Assembly (NCBI RefSeq): GCF_000378945.1
Contig: NZ_KB900539.1
Coordinates: 1,838,527-1,902,526, forward strand
Source of the DNA: Methyloversatilis universalis EHg5
GTDB lineage: Bacteria; Pseudomonadota; Gammaproteobacteria; Burkholderiales; Rhodocyclaceae
Length of the DNA stretch: 64,000 nt
Direction of reading: 5' to 3'
Part shown: in pieces, positions 18,435-27,432 of the stretch
Position numbering within the stretch: the stretch's first letter is position 1
Layout of the letters: each line of letters starts with the position of its first letter
Notes under the pieces: model-generated
The model's input: the letters and a program-made list of their open reading frames with translations, nothing else
Told to the model about the DNA's origin: nothing
Databases searched by the model: none
Program-made: the position numbers and the translations under genes

Positions 18435-19232
18435 ATGTTCATCGATTCACACTGCCACATCGATTTTCCCGACCTCGCCGCGCGCGAGGATGAAGTGATC
18501 GCCAATATGGCCGCCCAGCAGGTCAGTCACGCGCTGTGCGTGTCGGTCAATATCGAACAGTGGCCGCGGGTGACCGGCATGGCCGAGCGGCACGCCAACG
18601 TGTTCGCCTCGCTCGGCGTGCATCCGGACTACGAGGACGTGACCGAGCCGGACGTGGCGCAGCTGGTCGATATGGCCCGTCATCCGCGCGTGGTCGCCAT
18701 CGGCGAAACCGGGCTGGACTACTTCCGCCTGACTGGCGACCTCGAGTGGCAGCGCAAGCGCTTCCGCACCCACATCCGCGCCGCGCGCGAGTGCGGCAAG
18801 CCGCTCATCATCCACACCCGCTCGTCGGCCGAGGACACGCTGGCCATCATGCGCGAAGAGCGTGCGCACGAAGCCGGCGGCGTCATGCACTGCTTCACCG
18901 AAACGCTGGAGGTGGCGAAAGCCGCCATCGACATGGGTTTCATGATTTCCTTTTCCGGCATCGTCACCTTCAAGAACGCGCAGCAGCTGCGCGACGTGGC
19001 GCAGGCCATTCCGCTGGACGCGATGCTGATCGAGACCGATTCGCCCTATCTGGCGCCGGTGCCCTACCGCGGCAAGATGAACGAGCCGTCCTATGTGCCG
19101 CACGTCGCCGCCGAACTGGCCAGAGTGCGCGGCCTGAGCGCGGACGACATCGGTCGGGTGACCAGCGACAATTTCTTCCGCCTGTTCCGCGACGCCGCCC
19201 GTCTGGCCGGCCGCGAGGAGTGCCCCGCATGA
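18435..19232 (+). CDS. TatD family metal-dependent deoxyribonuclease
   Basis: A 265-residue TIM-barrel hydrolase. The metal ligands are in DSHCHIDF, GETGLDYFR, IIHTRSSAEDT and MHCFTETLE, with ETDSPYLAPVPYRG at the C-terminal side. It is the YcfH-type member usually found downstream of holB or pilZ. Members have 3'-5' exonuclease or D-aminoacyl-tRNA deacylase activity. Its stop overlaps the start of the ankyrin gene by four bases. Confidence 0.93.
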   Translation: MFIDSHCHIDFPDLAAREDEVIANMAAQQVSHALCVSVNIEQWPRVTGMAERHANVFASLGVHPDYEDVTEPDVAQLVDMARHPRVVAIGETGLDYFRLTGDLEWQRKRFRTHIRAARECGKPLIIHTRSSAEDTLAIMREERAHEAGGVMHCFTETLEVAKAAIDMGFMISFSGIVTFKNAQQLRDVAQAIPLDAMLIETDSPYLAPVPYRGKMNEPSYVPHVAAELARVRGLSADDIGRVTSDNFFRLFRDAARLAGREECPA

Positions 19233-19861
19233 AATCCCTGCGCATCGTGCTGCTCAGCGCCTGTCTGGCCGCCGCCAGCGGCGCATCGGCCGCCGCCTAC
19301 GACGATCTGATCAACGCCGCCAACATGGGTGACGCGGCAACCGTGGCGTCCTATGTCGATCGCGGACTGGATGTGAATTCGGTCGATACCCGCGGTGAAA
19401 CGCTGCTCATCATCGCCGCCCGCAACGGCTATGGCGATCTGGTGAAAGCGCTGGTCGCCCGTCGTGCAAAGCTGGAGGCCGTGAACGCGGTCGGTGAAAC
19501 CGCGCTGGCAGTGGCGGCCTTCAACGGCCATACCGCGGTGGTCGAACAGCTGCTGGCTGCCGGTGCCAATCCGGTCAACACCCAGGGCTGGTCGGCACTG
19601 CACTACGCCGCGATGCAGGGCCACGCGCCGGTGCTCAGGGCGCTGATCGCGCGTGGCGCGCCGGTCGATGCGCCAGCGCCTAACGGCGCCACCGCGCTCA
19701 TGCTGGCCGCCCGTGCCAATGCCGAGTCGGTCAAGGTGCTGCTGGCCGCGCGCGCCGATGCCCGCATCCGCGGTCGCGACAACGAAAGCGCGCTGGACTG
19801 GGCGGTCAAGGCCGGCAATACCGATGCCGCGGCGATGATCCGCGCGGCGATGGGGCAGTGA
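19229..19861 (+). CDS. Secreted ankyrin-repeat protein
   Basis: A 210-residue protein with a signal peptide ([14 protein letters not shown], cut before AAYDDL) followed by about five ankyrin repeats, e.g. [21 protein letters not shown], split by units such as [21 protein letters not shown]. Ankyrin repeats bind protein partners; the periplasmic partner is unknown. It overlaps the TatD gene by four bases and queF by one, suggesting one transcription unit. Confidence 0.88.
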   Translation: MKSLRIVLLSACLAAASGASAAAYDDLINAANMGDAATVASYVDRGLDVNSVDTRGETLLIIAARNGYGDLVKALVARRAKLEAVNAVGETALAVAAFNGHTAVVEQLLAAGANPVNTQGWSALHYAAMQGHAPVLRALIARGAPVDAPAPNGATALMLAARANAESVKVLLAARADARIRGRDNESALDWAVKAGNTDAAAMIRAAMGQ

Positions 19862-20685
19862 TGGAACATCCCGCCACCGGCTCCGGCCTCGGCCACGGCA
19901 CCGATTACCCGGACAGCTACGACGCCGGCCTGCTGTTTCCGATGCCGCGCGAAGCGTCGCGGGCGCCGCTCGGGCTGGCGGCGGATGCGCTGCCCTTCAC
20001 CGGCACTGACCGCTGGCACGCCTGGGAAGTGTCGTGGCTCAACCCGCAGGGCAAGCCCGAAGTGGCTGTCGGCCGCATCGATGTGCCGGCGGACAGCCCC
20101 TTCATGATCGAATCGAAGTCGCTCAAGCTCTATCTGAACGGCTACAACAGCGAACGCATGGCTTCGCTGGAGGCGGTGCGCGCGCTGATCGAAACCGATC
20201 TGTCGGCCGCCTGCCAGGCCGGTGTGACGGTGGAACTGCACAGCCCGGACGCGCTGCCCGGGCCGGCGGTGCAACTGCCGGGTGAATCGATCGACGCGCT
20301 GGACATCGCCTGCGAGCGCTACCACCCGGATCCCGCGCTGCTGTCCGCCGCTGGCGACACGGTGGAGGAAACGCTGCGCTCCGACCTGCTGAAATCCAAC
20401 TGTCCGGTCACGTTGCAGCCGGACTGGGCCTCGCTCATCGTGCATTACGTCGGCCCGCGCATCGACCGCGCCGGCCTGTTGCGCTACGTCGTGTCCTTCC
20501 GCAACCACGCGGATTTCCATGAGCACTGCGTCGAGCGCATCTGGGTGGACCTGATGGAGCGGTGCCGGCCGGAAAAGCTGACGGTATTCGCCTGCTACAC
20601 CCGGCGTGGCGGGCTGGACATCAATCCGTGGCGCAGCAATTTCGAAGCGCTGCCGGATACCTTCGTCAAGCTGGCCCGGCAGTAG
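19861..20685 (+). CDS. queF: NADPH-dependent 7-cyano-7-deazaguanine reductase
   Basis: A 274-residue QueF of the long, two-domain (E. coli-like) type that reduces preQ0 to preQ1 for queuosine in tRNA. The NADPH-binding motif [16 protein letters not shown] and the catalytic Cys in [13 protein letters not shown] are visible, with the conserved [15 protein letters not shown]. The ATG at 19861 was chosen over an overlapping GTG three bases earlier. It ends 7 bases from the convergent UDG-like gene. Confidence 0.95.
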   Translation: MEHPATGSGLGHGTDYPDSYDAGLLFPMPREASRAPLGLAADALPFTGTDRWHAWEVSWLNPQGKPEVAVGRIDVPADSPFMIESKSLKLYLNGYNSERMASLEAVRALIETDLSAACQAGVTVELHSPDALPGPAVQLPGESIDALDIACERYHPDPALLSAAGDTVEETLRSDLLKSNCPVTLQPDWASLIVHYVGPRIDRAGLLRYVVSFRNHADFHEHCVERIWVDLMERCRPEKLTVFACYTRRGGLDINPWRSNFEALPDTFVKLARQ

Positions 20686-20691
20686 CGCCGG

Positions 20692-21390
20692 TTACAGCCG
20701 CGCGCGCAGATCGGCGACCGCGGCACGGAATTCCGGCGCGCCGCCGTAGCTCGGGTGCCGCGCCGGCAGGGCGTCTATGCCCATGTCGGCCAGGCTCTGC
20801 TGGCACACCCGGCCGATGGCCAGACGCGGCACGCCCGGGAAGAGGGCGAGGAACTGTTCGAGCAGCGGCCGCAGCGCACGGCGCTCGGCGGTGTTCGGTG
20901 CGCGGTTGCTGAGCGGATTGCCCGCTTCGTGCGGGTGGTAGGCGACCGCGTTCCACAGTACGAATTCGTGTGGCGCCCAGCCATTGCCGGCCATCGCCGA
21001 CCAGACGATGCTGGCGGTGCGCTCCAGCATGCCTTCTGTATTCTTCAGCTGCGGCAGCGGCCGGCTGGTGCGGACGAAATCGCCCTCGAAGTAGTCGGCA
21101 CCGCGGCCGGCAGCGTGCGCGGCCAGCACGTCACGTTCGCTGGTCATGGCCATGCCGGAGAACTTGGCGCCGCTGTAGCTGGGCGCCTCGGCGATCAGCA
21201 GCACCCGGGCGCGACCCAGCCGTGCGGCGAGGTAGCGCTGCAGGTGGTCGGCGCGGATGCGCGGTGCGTCAGGCACGAGGTCATGGACCGGGTCATGATC
21301 GCCCCAGGGGTTGAACATGATGGCCGGATCGGGGATGCGGTCCCCGGCGGATACCGCGGACACGAAGCGGTCGAGATCGTTTGCGGACAT
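20692..21390 (-). CDS. Uracil-DNA glycosylase superfamily protein
   Basis: A 232-residue protein of the UDG superfamily. IAEAPSYSGAKFSG resembles motif A (the GxAP segment), WNAVAYHPHEAG a middle motif and ALPARHPSYGG the C-terminal motif B (H-P-S). The exact UDG family and activity are not settled, and the catalytic water-activating residue is not obvious. It is convergent with queF and divergent from the FtsX-like permease. Confidence 0.72.
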   Translation of the reverse strand: MSANDLDRFVSAVSAGDRIPDPAIMFNPWGDHDPVHDLVPDAPRIRADHLQRYLAARLGRARVLLIAEAPSYSGAKFSGMAMTSERDVLAAHAAGRGADYFEGDFVRTSRPLPQLKNTEGMLERTASIVWSAMAGNGWAPHEFVLWNAVAYHPHEAGNPLSNRAPNTAERRALRPLLEQFLALFPGVPRLAIGRVCQQSLADMGIDALPARHPSYGGAPEFRAAVADLRARL

Positions 21391-21507
21391 CGGCTGTCAA
21401 TGGAAGCTGAAAAGTCTGGGAACGCGGGCTGAGAACGCCGGCTGAACGTGCGGGCTGAAACGCAAGGCGCGCATTGTGCATCGTCTGAAAGAAAGAACAC
21501 CACAAAG

Positions 21508-23988
21508 ATGAAATCTGACCTCCTGCTGGCCGCCCGCATGGCGCTGCGCGATTTCCGGGCCGGCGAACTGCGGGTGCTGGGGCTGGCGCTGGTGCTGGCC
21601 GTGGCCGCGCTCACTTCGGTCTCCTTCTTTACCGACCGGGTCGCGCGCTCGGTCACGAAGGAAGCGAACCAGCTGCTCGGCGGCGACCTGCTGGTGGTCG
21701 GCGACCGCCCGCTGCCTGCCGCGCTCAGCGTCGAAGCGCAGACGCGCGGCCTGCGCAGCGTGAATACCTGGACCTTCACCAGCATGGCGTCGACCGCCGA
21801 TGGTGCCCAGCTGGTGGGCGTGAAGGCGGTGTCCGACGGCTATCCGCTGCGCGGCCGGGTGCGCACCGCACCGGCGCTCAATGCGCCGGATACCGACATA
21901 CGCGCCATTCCCGCGCCCGGCACCGTGTGGCTGGACGAGCGGGCCACCGCCGCGCTGGGCGTGCGCAGTGGCGACACCGTCAATCTGGGCGCGCTGCGGC
22001 TCACCGTAGCGGCGGTGCTCACCTTCGAATCGGACCGCGGCGCCAACTTCTTCGCCATCGTGCCGCGGCTCATGATGAATGCTGCCGACCTGCCGGCCAG
22101 CGGCCTGATGCAGGAAGGCAGCCGCATCATGTACCGGCTGCATCTGGCCGGCGACGACGCCGCGGTGCGCAGTTACGCCGCCTGGGTGAAGCCGCAGCTG
22201 GCCCGTGGCCAGAAGGTGGAAAGCGTGGAAGAGGCGCAGCCCGAGGTGCGCGGCGCGCTCGACCGGGCGCAGAAATTCCTGCGGCTGGCCGCCATGCTGG
22301 CGGTGGTGTTCGCCGCAGTCGCGGTCGGGCTGGCGGCGCGCCGCTACATGCAGCGCCACCTCGACGGCTGCGCGGTCATGCGCTGTCTGGGTGCGACCCA
22401 GGCGCGGCTCACCCGGCTGTTCCTGATCGAATTCCTGCTGCTGGGCGCACTGGCCTGTGCCATCGGCTGCGTCGCCGGCTATCTGACCCAGTTCGGCGTC
22501 GAGGCGCTGCTGGCCGGGCTGTGGGCGGCGCCGCTGCCGCCGCCCGGACCGCTGCCGGTGGTGTACGGCTTCGCGGTCGGCATGGTGCTCATTCTCGGTT
22601 TCGTGTGGCCGCAACTGCTGAAGCTGCGCCGGGTGTCCACACTGCGGGTGCTGCGCCGCGACTGGGACGATGCCGACGTGGTGTCCTGGGGGGCCTACGC
22701 CTTCGGTCTGGCCTGCCTGTCGGCGCTCATCGTGCTGATGGCCGGCGATGCGGTGCTGGGCGCGGTGGTGGTCGGCGGTTTCATCGTCGCCTGCGCACTG
22801 TATGCAGCGGTGGCCTGGGGGGCGCTCGCGCTGGTGGCCCGCATGCGCGGCGGCACCGCCGGTGGCTGGCGCTACGGGCTGGCCAGCCTGACCCGGCGAC
22901 GGGTGGCGTCGACCGTGCAGATCGCAGCGCTTGGTCTGGGTCTGACTGCGGTGCTGCTGCTGGTGATCGCGCGCGGTGATCTGCTGGACGCCTGGCGCGG
23001 CCGGCTGCCGGTCGATGCACCCAACCGCTTCATCCTGAACATACAGCCTGATCAGCGCGATGCGGTGCGCGCGCTGTTCGCCGAAGCCGGCCTGCCGGCG
23101 CCCGAACTGCTGCCGATGTCGCGCGCCCGGCTGAGCGCGATCAACGGCCGCGCGGTATCGCCCGACGATTACACCGATGCCCGCGCGCGGCGGCTGGTCG
23201 AGCGCGAATTCAATCTGTCGTGGTCCGACCATCTGCAGGTCGGCAACCGGCTGAGCGGCGGACAGTGGGATGCGGCGCTACCGTCCTTTTCCGTCGAGGC
23301 CGGTCTGGCGAAAACGCTGGGGGTACGCGCCGGTGACCGGCTGCGTTTCGAAATCGCCGGCCGGCAGGTGGAGTCCGTGGTCGGCAGCCTGCGCGAGCTG
23401 GAATGGGATTCGATGAACGTGAACTTCTTCGTGGTCGCCACGCCCGGCGTGCTCGAAGACTTCCCTGCCAGCTACATCACCTCCTTCCACCTGCCGGCGG
23501 ACAAGGCCGGCTTCACCAACACGCTGGTGGCGCGCTTCCCCAATCTGACCGCGGTCGACGTAGACGCCATGGTGCGGCAGTTCCGCGCGCTGATGGACCA
23601 GCTGGCCACAGCGGTCAGCGTGGTGTTCGGCTTTGCGCTGCTGGCCGGCGTGGTCGTGCTGCTGGCCGCGATCGAAGCCACCCACGACGAGCGCCGCTTC
23701 GAACTGGCGGTGCTGCGTACGCTGGGCGCGCGCGACCGTCAGCTGCGCGCGGCGCTGCTGGCGGAATTCGCGGTGCTGGGCGGTCTGGCCGGCACGCTGG
23801 CGGCGGTGGGCGCGGTGGCGCTCACCACCGCGCTGGCGCGTCAGGCCTTCCAGCTGCCCTATGTGCCGTCGGCGCTGCTGCCGGCCGCAGGCCTCGCGTT
23901 CAGCGTGGTCGCGGTGGTGGCCGCCGGTCTGCTCGGCCTGCGCGGCGCGCTGCGCTCGCCGGCGCTGGCCAGTCTGCGGGCCGGCTGA
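21508..23988 (+). CDS. FtsX-like ABC transporter permease (YbbP-type)
   Basis: An 826-residue inner-membrane protein with two FtsX modules. The N-terminal segment (LALVLAVAALTSVSFF) precedes a MacB-like periplasmic core domain; four segments lie around residues 265-460 and a second FtsX module at about 690-820, with ERRFELAVLRTLGARDRQL as the hallmark coupling region. Such permeases normally pair with an ATPase (YbbA/LolD-type) encoded next to them. None is present in this window. Role in lipoprotein or lysophospholipid handling is only inferred from the family. Confidence 0.85.
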   Translation: MKSDLLLAARMALRDFRAGELRVLGLALVLAVAALTSVSFFTDRVARSVTKEANQLLGGDLLVVGDRPLPAALSVEAQTRGLRSVNTWTFTSMASTADGAQLVGVKAVSDGYPLRGRVRTAPALNAPDTDIRAIPAPGTVWLDERATAALGVRSGDTVNLGALRLTVAAVLTFESDRGANFFAIVPRLMMNAADLPASGLMQEGSRIMYRLHLAGDDAAVRSYAAWVKPQLARGQKVESVEEAQPEVRGALDRAQKFLRLAAMLAVVFAAVAVGLAARRYMQRHLDGCAVMRCLGATQARLTRLFLIEFLLLGALACAIGCVAGYLTQFGVEALLAGLWAAPLPPPGPLPVVYGFAVGMVLILGFVWPQLLKLRRVSTLRVLRRDWDDADVVSWGAYAFGLACLSALIVLMAGDAVLGAVVVGGFIVACALYAAVAWGALALVARMRGGTAGGWRYGLASLTRRRVASTVQIAALGLGLTAVLLLVIARGDLLDAWRGRLPVDAPNRFILNIQPDQRDAVRALFAEAGLPAPELLPMSRARLSAINGRAVSPDDYTDARARRLVEREFNLSWSDHLQVGNRLSGGQWDAALPSFSVEAGLAKTLGVRAGDRLRFEIAGRQVESVVGSLRELEWDSMNVNFFVVATPGVLEDFPASYITSFHLPADKAGFTNTLVARFPNLTAVDVDAMVRQFRALMDQLATAVSVVFGFALLAGVVVLLAAIEATHDERRFELAVLRTLGARDRQLRAALLAEFAVLGGLAGTLAAVGAVALTTALARQAFQLPYVPSALLPAAGLAFSVVAVVAAGLLGLRGALRSPALASLRAG

Positions 23989-23994
23989 GCCCGC

Positions 23995-24384
23995 CTACAG
24001 TAGCAAGGGCGCGACGAAGGCGAAGAAGCCTCCGGTCAGGAAAAGCAGCACCGACAGCGCATACACCGCGATGGACAGGCGCCGCGCCCGCATGCAGGCA
24101 CGCGCGGCGGCCGGGTCGGCCGGGCAGGGCAGGCTGCGCGCCCGCCACTGCGCCGCGCCGGCGGCCGCCAGCATGAGTGCGGCGGCTCCGAACACGCCGC
24201 CCTTGTGCTCCGACAGCCAGATCAGCTGAGGAAAGCGGGTGGTCAGCGTGACCAGCGTGGCGCCGGCGCCCAGTGCCACCAGCAGCGCCGGCAGCGCGCA
24301 GCACACCAGGGTCGAACTGCTGGCCAGCAGCGACAGGCCGCTCGCCCCCAGCGTGGCCCGCAGCCCGCGCTCAGCGCCCGCCAT
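23995..24384 (-). CDS. MerT-like small membrane protein
   Basis: A 129-residue protein with three hydrophobic segments. The first contains the cysteine pair TLVCCALPALLVALGAGATL, resembling the vicinal-Cys segment of the mercuric transporter MerT; a CPADPAAARACMRA loop follows, which also has two Cys. It is likely an inner-membrane metal or thiol transport protein; metal specificity is not predictable. It overlaps the start region of the MerP-like gene by 14 bases and ends six bases from the convergent permease gene. Confidence 0.6.
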   Translation of the reverse strand: MAGAERGLRATLGASGLSLLASSSTLVCCALPALLVALGAGATLVTLTTRFPQLIWLSEHKGGVFGAAALMLAAAGAAQWRARSLPCPADPAAARACMRARRLSIAVYALSVLLFLTGGFFAFVAPLLL

Positions 24385-24724
24385 GGGCCTTGCCCTTCAG
24401 TTCGGCACGCAGGCTGTCCAGCGACTGCGATACCCGCTCGATCTTCTTCACCTGGTAGCCGGCGTCGGTGATCTGGCTGCGCAGCGTGTCGTCGGCGATG
24501 TCCTGACCGTCCTTCAGGCTGAGCGCGACCACCTTGTGTTCAAGGCTGACCAGCACGTCGTCGGTGGCGGCGTGGCTGCGCAGCTTTTTCTCGATGGCCG
24601 AGCCGCAGAATGCGCATACCAGACCGTCCACCTGCATCCGTATCGTGGTGGCAGCCTGTGCCAGGCCGGTGGCCAGCGCCAGCAGCAGCGCGGCGGCGAT
24701 GGATTGATACGTCCCTGTTTTCAT
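24371..24724 (-). CDS. Periplasmic heavy-metal-associated (MerP-like) protein
   Basis: A 117-residue protein with a signal peptide (LLLALATGLAQAA) and an HMA-like domain. The metal motif is altered: VDGLVCAFCGSAIEKKL gives C-x-x-C as CAFC, in place of the usual GMTCxxC. VSLEHKVVALSLKDGQ and ITDAGYQVKKI match the HMA fold. It probably binds a soft metal in the periplasm and hands it to the adjacent MerT-like protein. A C-terminal Lys/Gly/His tail extends beyond the domain. Confidence 0.75.
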   Translation of the reverse strand: MKTGTYQSIAAALLLALATGLAQAATTIRMQVDGLVCAFCGSAIEKKLRSHAATDDVLVSLEHKVVALSLKDGQDIADDTLRSQITDAGYQVKKIERVSQSLDSLRAELKGKAHGGR

Positions 24725-24740
24725 TTCGATTCCTTTCGGT

Positions 24741-25433
24741 TCAGAACAGAAGCATGAGATTCACGAAGGCGTCGCCGCGGTGTTCGCGATTGACGCTGAC
24801 GCCCACATCCACCCACCAGCGGCGCTGGAACAGGCGCAGCAGCGGGGTGACCTGGGTGGCGTCGGTCAGGCCGCTGCGGCGTTCCAGCTGCAGGCCCAGC
24901 CAGGTGGCGATGTCTTCGTAGTCGGCGGCGTAGGGCGCCCACAGCCCCTGTGCGGTGGTGACGGTCTGGCTGCGCCCGCCGGCGAGGTAGATGTGGGTGG
25001 ATAGCCGGCCGTAGATGCGCCGGGTTTCGTGGTCCGCCCAGAATCCGCCGTGCAGGCCGGCGCGCGTGTCGTCGCCGGAGCCGGCGCCAGCTCCGACGAA
25101 CTCGCTGCTGCGCGCCAGCAGCGGCCCGCCGAACAGATACAGATTGGTGATGCCGTCGGCGCCGTAGTCGCGGTGCACCAGCCAGTTGCCCTGCAGCGTG
25201 GTGTAGTGGCGGTCGATGCGCCGGTCGTCGGAGCGGTAGCGCGACTGGCCGGCGGACAGCGCGAGGTCGGCCCGTACGCCATGGGCGATATCGGCCATCT
25301 GGCTGTCCGGCGAGGCGCTGAACATGAACATGGTCACGTCGCGCGGGATGAAGAAGCCGGCCGATGCCGGCAGCGGCAGTGCGGCCGCGAGCGCCAGCGC
25401 GCAGCGGCGCCACCGGCCTTGAAGCGGTGTCAT
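24741..25433 (-). CDS. Predicted outer-membrane or secreted beta-rich protein, unknown function
   Basis: A 230-residue protein with a signal peptide (ALALAAALPLPASA, cut before GFFIPRD). The mature part has regular alternating strands, Tyr/Arg-rich segments and a final VNLMLLF ending in Phe, a typical beta-barrel C-terminus. No family is recognised. It lies between a Cys/His-rich secreted protein and the MerP/MerT-like pair, 16 bases upstream of the MerP-like gene, so it may be the outer-membrane part of a metal-handling set. That role is an inference from context. Confidence 0.65.
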   Translation of the reverse strand: MTPLQGRWRRCALALAAALPLPASAGFFIPRDVTMFMFSASPDSQMADIAHGVRADLALSAGQSRYRSDDRRIDRHYTTLQGNWLVHRDYGADGITNLYLFGGPLLARSSEFVGAGAGSGDDTRAGLHGGFWADHETRRIYGRLSTHIYLAGGRSQTVTTAQGLWAPYAADYEDIATWLGLQLERRSGLTDATQVTPLLRLFQRRWWVDVGVSVNREHRGDAFVNLMLLF

Positions 25434-25503
25434 GAAGGGCTCCCTGAACGGACGAAGAAGGGACCACCGGCGGCGGGTGCCGCTGTGGCCTCGGCTTTCG
25501 GCG

Positions 25504-25833
25504 TCAGGCGGTGCGGGGCGGGCGTTCGGGTGGTGCGAGCGCGCGGGCGGGCACGCGATCGATCGGCGCTGGACGCGCTGTCGCATGCTGCGCAGCGGCC
25601 GTATCCAGGGTCAGGGAAGGTTCGAGCGCCAGCAGATGAGCAGCGGCGCACAGTGCGGCAGCCGTGCATTCATCCGGACAGTGGCAGCCATGGCCGGACT
25701 CCGCGTCCGCCTGCATCGCGGCGACCGCCAGCGTGCGCTGGGTGGCGCAGTGCAGCGCGTAGGCGTGCAGCGGCACCGCGCACAGCATGAGCAGCGCGAT
25801 CAGGCGACGGAGCGAAAGACGGGCGAACTTCAT
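25504..25833 (-). CDS. Small secreted Cys/His-rich protein (DUF2946-like)
   Basis: A 109-residue protein with an N-terminal hydrophobic segment (LIALLMLCAVPLHAYA) followed by a cysteine- and histidine-containing stretch with HGCHCPDEC and further Cys in CAAAHLL. The composition suggests metal binding. The C-terminus is rich in Pro, Arg and Ala. It resembles small DUF2946-type proteins near copper genes, but no firm assignment is possible. It is the first gene of the minus-strand cluster ending in the MerT-like gene. Confidence 0.5.
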   Translation of the reverse strand: MKFARLSLRRLIALLMLCAVPLHAYALHCATQRTLAVAAMQADAESGHGCHCPDECTAAALCAAAHLLALEPSLTLDTAAAQHATARPAPIDRVPARALAPPERPPRTA

Positions 25834-25914
25834 CGGGCGCAGCTTACCTGCAATCGGGCATGCCGAGGACACTGCGGCGCCGCCCGGGTTCATCCGGGCG
25901 GACGGAGAGCGGTA

Positions 25915-27225
25915 TCAGACCACCTGCGGCCAGTGCAGATCGCCGCACAGCACGCGCAGCTGGTCGTCCCAGCCGCGGTAGGCGATGGACACGGTGACGC
26001 ACAGCAGGCCGGACGAAATCGACAGATAGGGCCGGGTGACCTGCACCTTGCCCACGTTCTCGATCGCGCGGCGGAAGTAGGGACGGCGCGACCAGCGGGC
26101 GTGGCGGCTCTGCGACATCGTGCGGTACTGGCTGTCCGCTGCGCCGAAGGGCTGGCTGGCGCGCACATTGCGCCCGACCTGGCGGCCCTGCTCGTCCAGC
26201 ATGAAGCAGCAGTCGGCGCGCTCGAGCTGAAGGAAGCCGCGGCAGGCCTCTTCCATCGGCAGACCTTCTTCCAGCAGCACCGCGCAGCCGCCCATGGCGT
26301 GGATATAGGGCGCGATCAGTTCGCGGTAGCGGGCGGCGCCGCTGCCGCGCGTGGTGTTGAAACGTTCCCACAGAGTGGTGAGCTGGGCGCTCTGTTCGCG
26401 GGTGTCCACCGGCATCGCCTGCGGCATCGCGAAATAGTAGCCCTGCACGAAGTCGATGTCGGCATCGAGCGCGGCCAGCGCCTGCGCCTCGGTTTCGACG
26501 CCTTCGAGCAGCACCAGCGAGCCGGCTTCGTGGATCAGGCTCACGATCTGCGGCAGCAGCCGGCGGGCCGACGGGTTTTCCACCGACTTGATCGCGAACG
26601 AGCGGTCGAGCTTGACGATTTCCGGCTGCATCGACCAGATGCGGTCGAAGTTGGAGTGGCCGGCGCCGAAGTCGTCGAGCGCGATCATGCAGCCCAGGCC
26701 GCGCAGGTATTCGACTGTGCGGGCGAAGCCGGCGTGCTCGGACACCGCCTGTTCCATCACCTCGATCACGATGTGGCGCGGATCGATGTCCGGGTGTTCG
26801 GACAGTTCGGGCAGGAAGTCGCTCAGGTCGGTATCCGGGCCGCGGCGGAACACCTCCGGGTGAATGTTCAGGAACAGCCAGCCGCCGTGCGTGTCCTGCG
26901 CCGCATGATTGTTTACATGCAGATAGCGGCACAGCTGATCCAGATAGCGCAGGTCATCGTAGTCGCGCGCGTTGCCGATCACGCGCGCGGGCGAGATCGG
27001 GTTGGCGTCGACGTCGGCTGCGCGCAGCAGGCCTTCGTGGCCGATGGCGCGGCAGTGCGAAACGCTGAAAATGGGCTGGAAATGGCTGGTGAGCGTGAGG
27101 CCGCGATAGCGGGCCAGCACGCCCTGTGCGCTGTGCACGATGTCGGCGGAGGCAGTGTCGGCTTCCGCGACGACGGATAACGATGCGTGAGCCATGGCGG
27201 CGCCCGGATAATGAGTCTGGGTCAT
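25915..27225 (-). CDS. EAL-domain c-di-GMP phosphodiesterase-like protein
   Basis: A 436-residue soluble protein. Residues about 45-270 are an EAL domain: HEGLLR (E-G-L variant of EAL), FLNIHPE, IVIEVMEQAV, ALDDFGAGHSN, VKLDRSF and LLEGVETEAQ keep nearly all metal and catalytic residues, so activity is plausible. A C-terminal domain of about 150 residues resembles the YkuI-type PAS-like extension. No membrane segment is seen. It may hydrolyse c-di-GMP or act as a sensor. It is divergent from rmuC. Confidence 0.85.
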   Translation of the reverse strand: MTQTHYPGAAMAHASLSVVAEADTASADIVHSAQGVLARYRGLTLTSHFQPIFSVSHCRAIGHEGLLRAADVDANPISPARVIGNARDYDDLRYLDQLCRYLHVNNHAAQDTHGGWLFLNIHPEVFRRGPDTDLSDFLPELSEHPDIDPRHIVIEVMEQAVSEHAGFARTVEYLRGLGCMIALDDFGAGHSNFDRIWSMQPEIVKLDRSFAIKSVENPSARRLLPQIVSLIHEAGSLVLLEGVETEAQALAALDADIDFVQGYYFAMPQAMPVDTREQSAQLTTLWERFNTTRGSGAARYRELIAPYIHAMGGCAVLLEEGLPMEEACRGFLQLERADCCFMLDEQGRQVGRNVRASQPFGAADSQYRTMSQSRHARWSRRPYFRRAIENVGKVQVTRPYLSISSGLLCVTVSIAYRGWDDQLRVLCGDLHWPQVV

Positions 27226-27432
27226 CTATCGGCAACACTCGGCCGTCCTTGAACCGGATTTTTGCCCGCCTGTATCGCGCAAAGCCTTATGCACAGCGGT
27301 GGTGCGGGAAAGCGGACAGTTGTGGGGCACTGGTATACTTTCCCACGTTCGATGCACCCTTTCATGGCATGGGCATCGTTCCCGGCGCATGGCATGCTCC
27401 GCCGCCCCGGTTTCTCCTGTCCTTTTCTTCGC

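Noticed and set aside
21397-23232. Long antisense open frame of about 610 residues within the permease gene
   Set aside because: Composition is shadow-like and the plus-strand permease has clear membrane segments and FtsX motifs.
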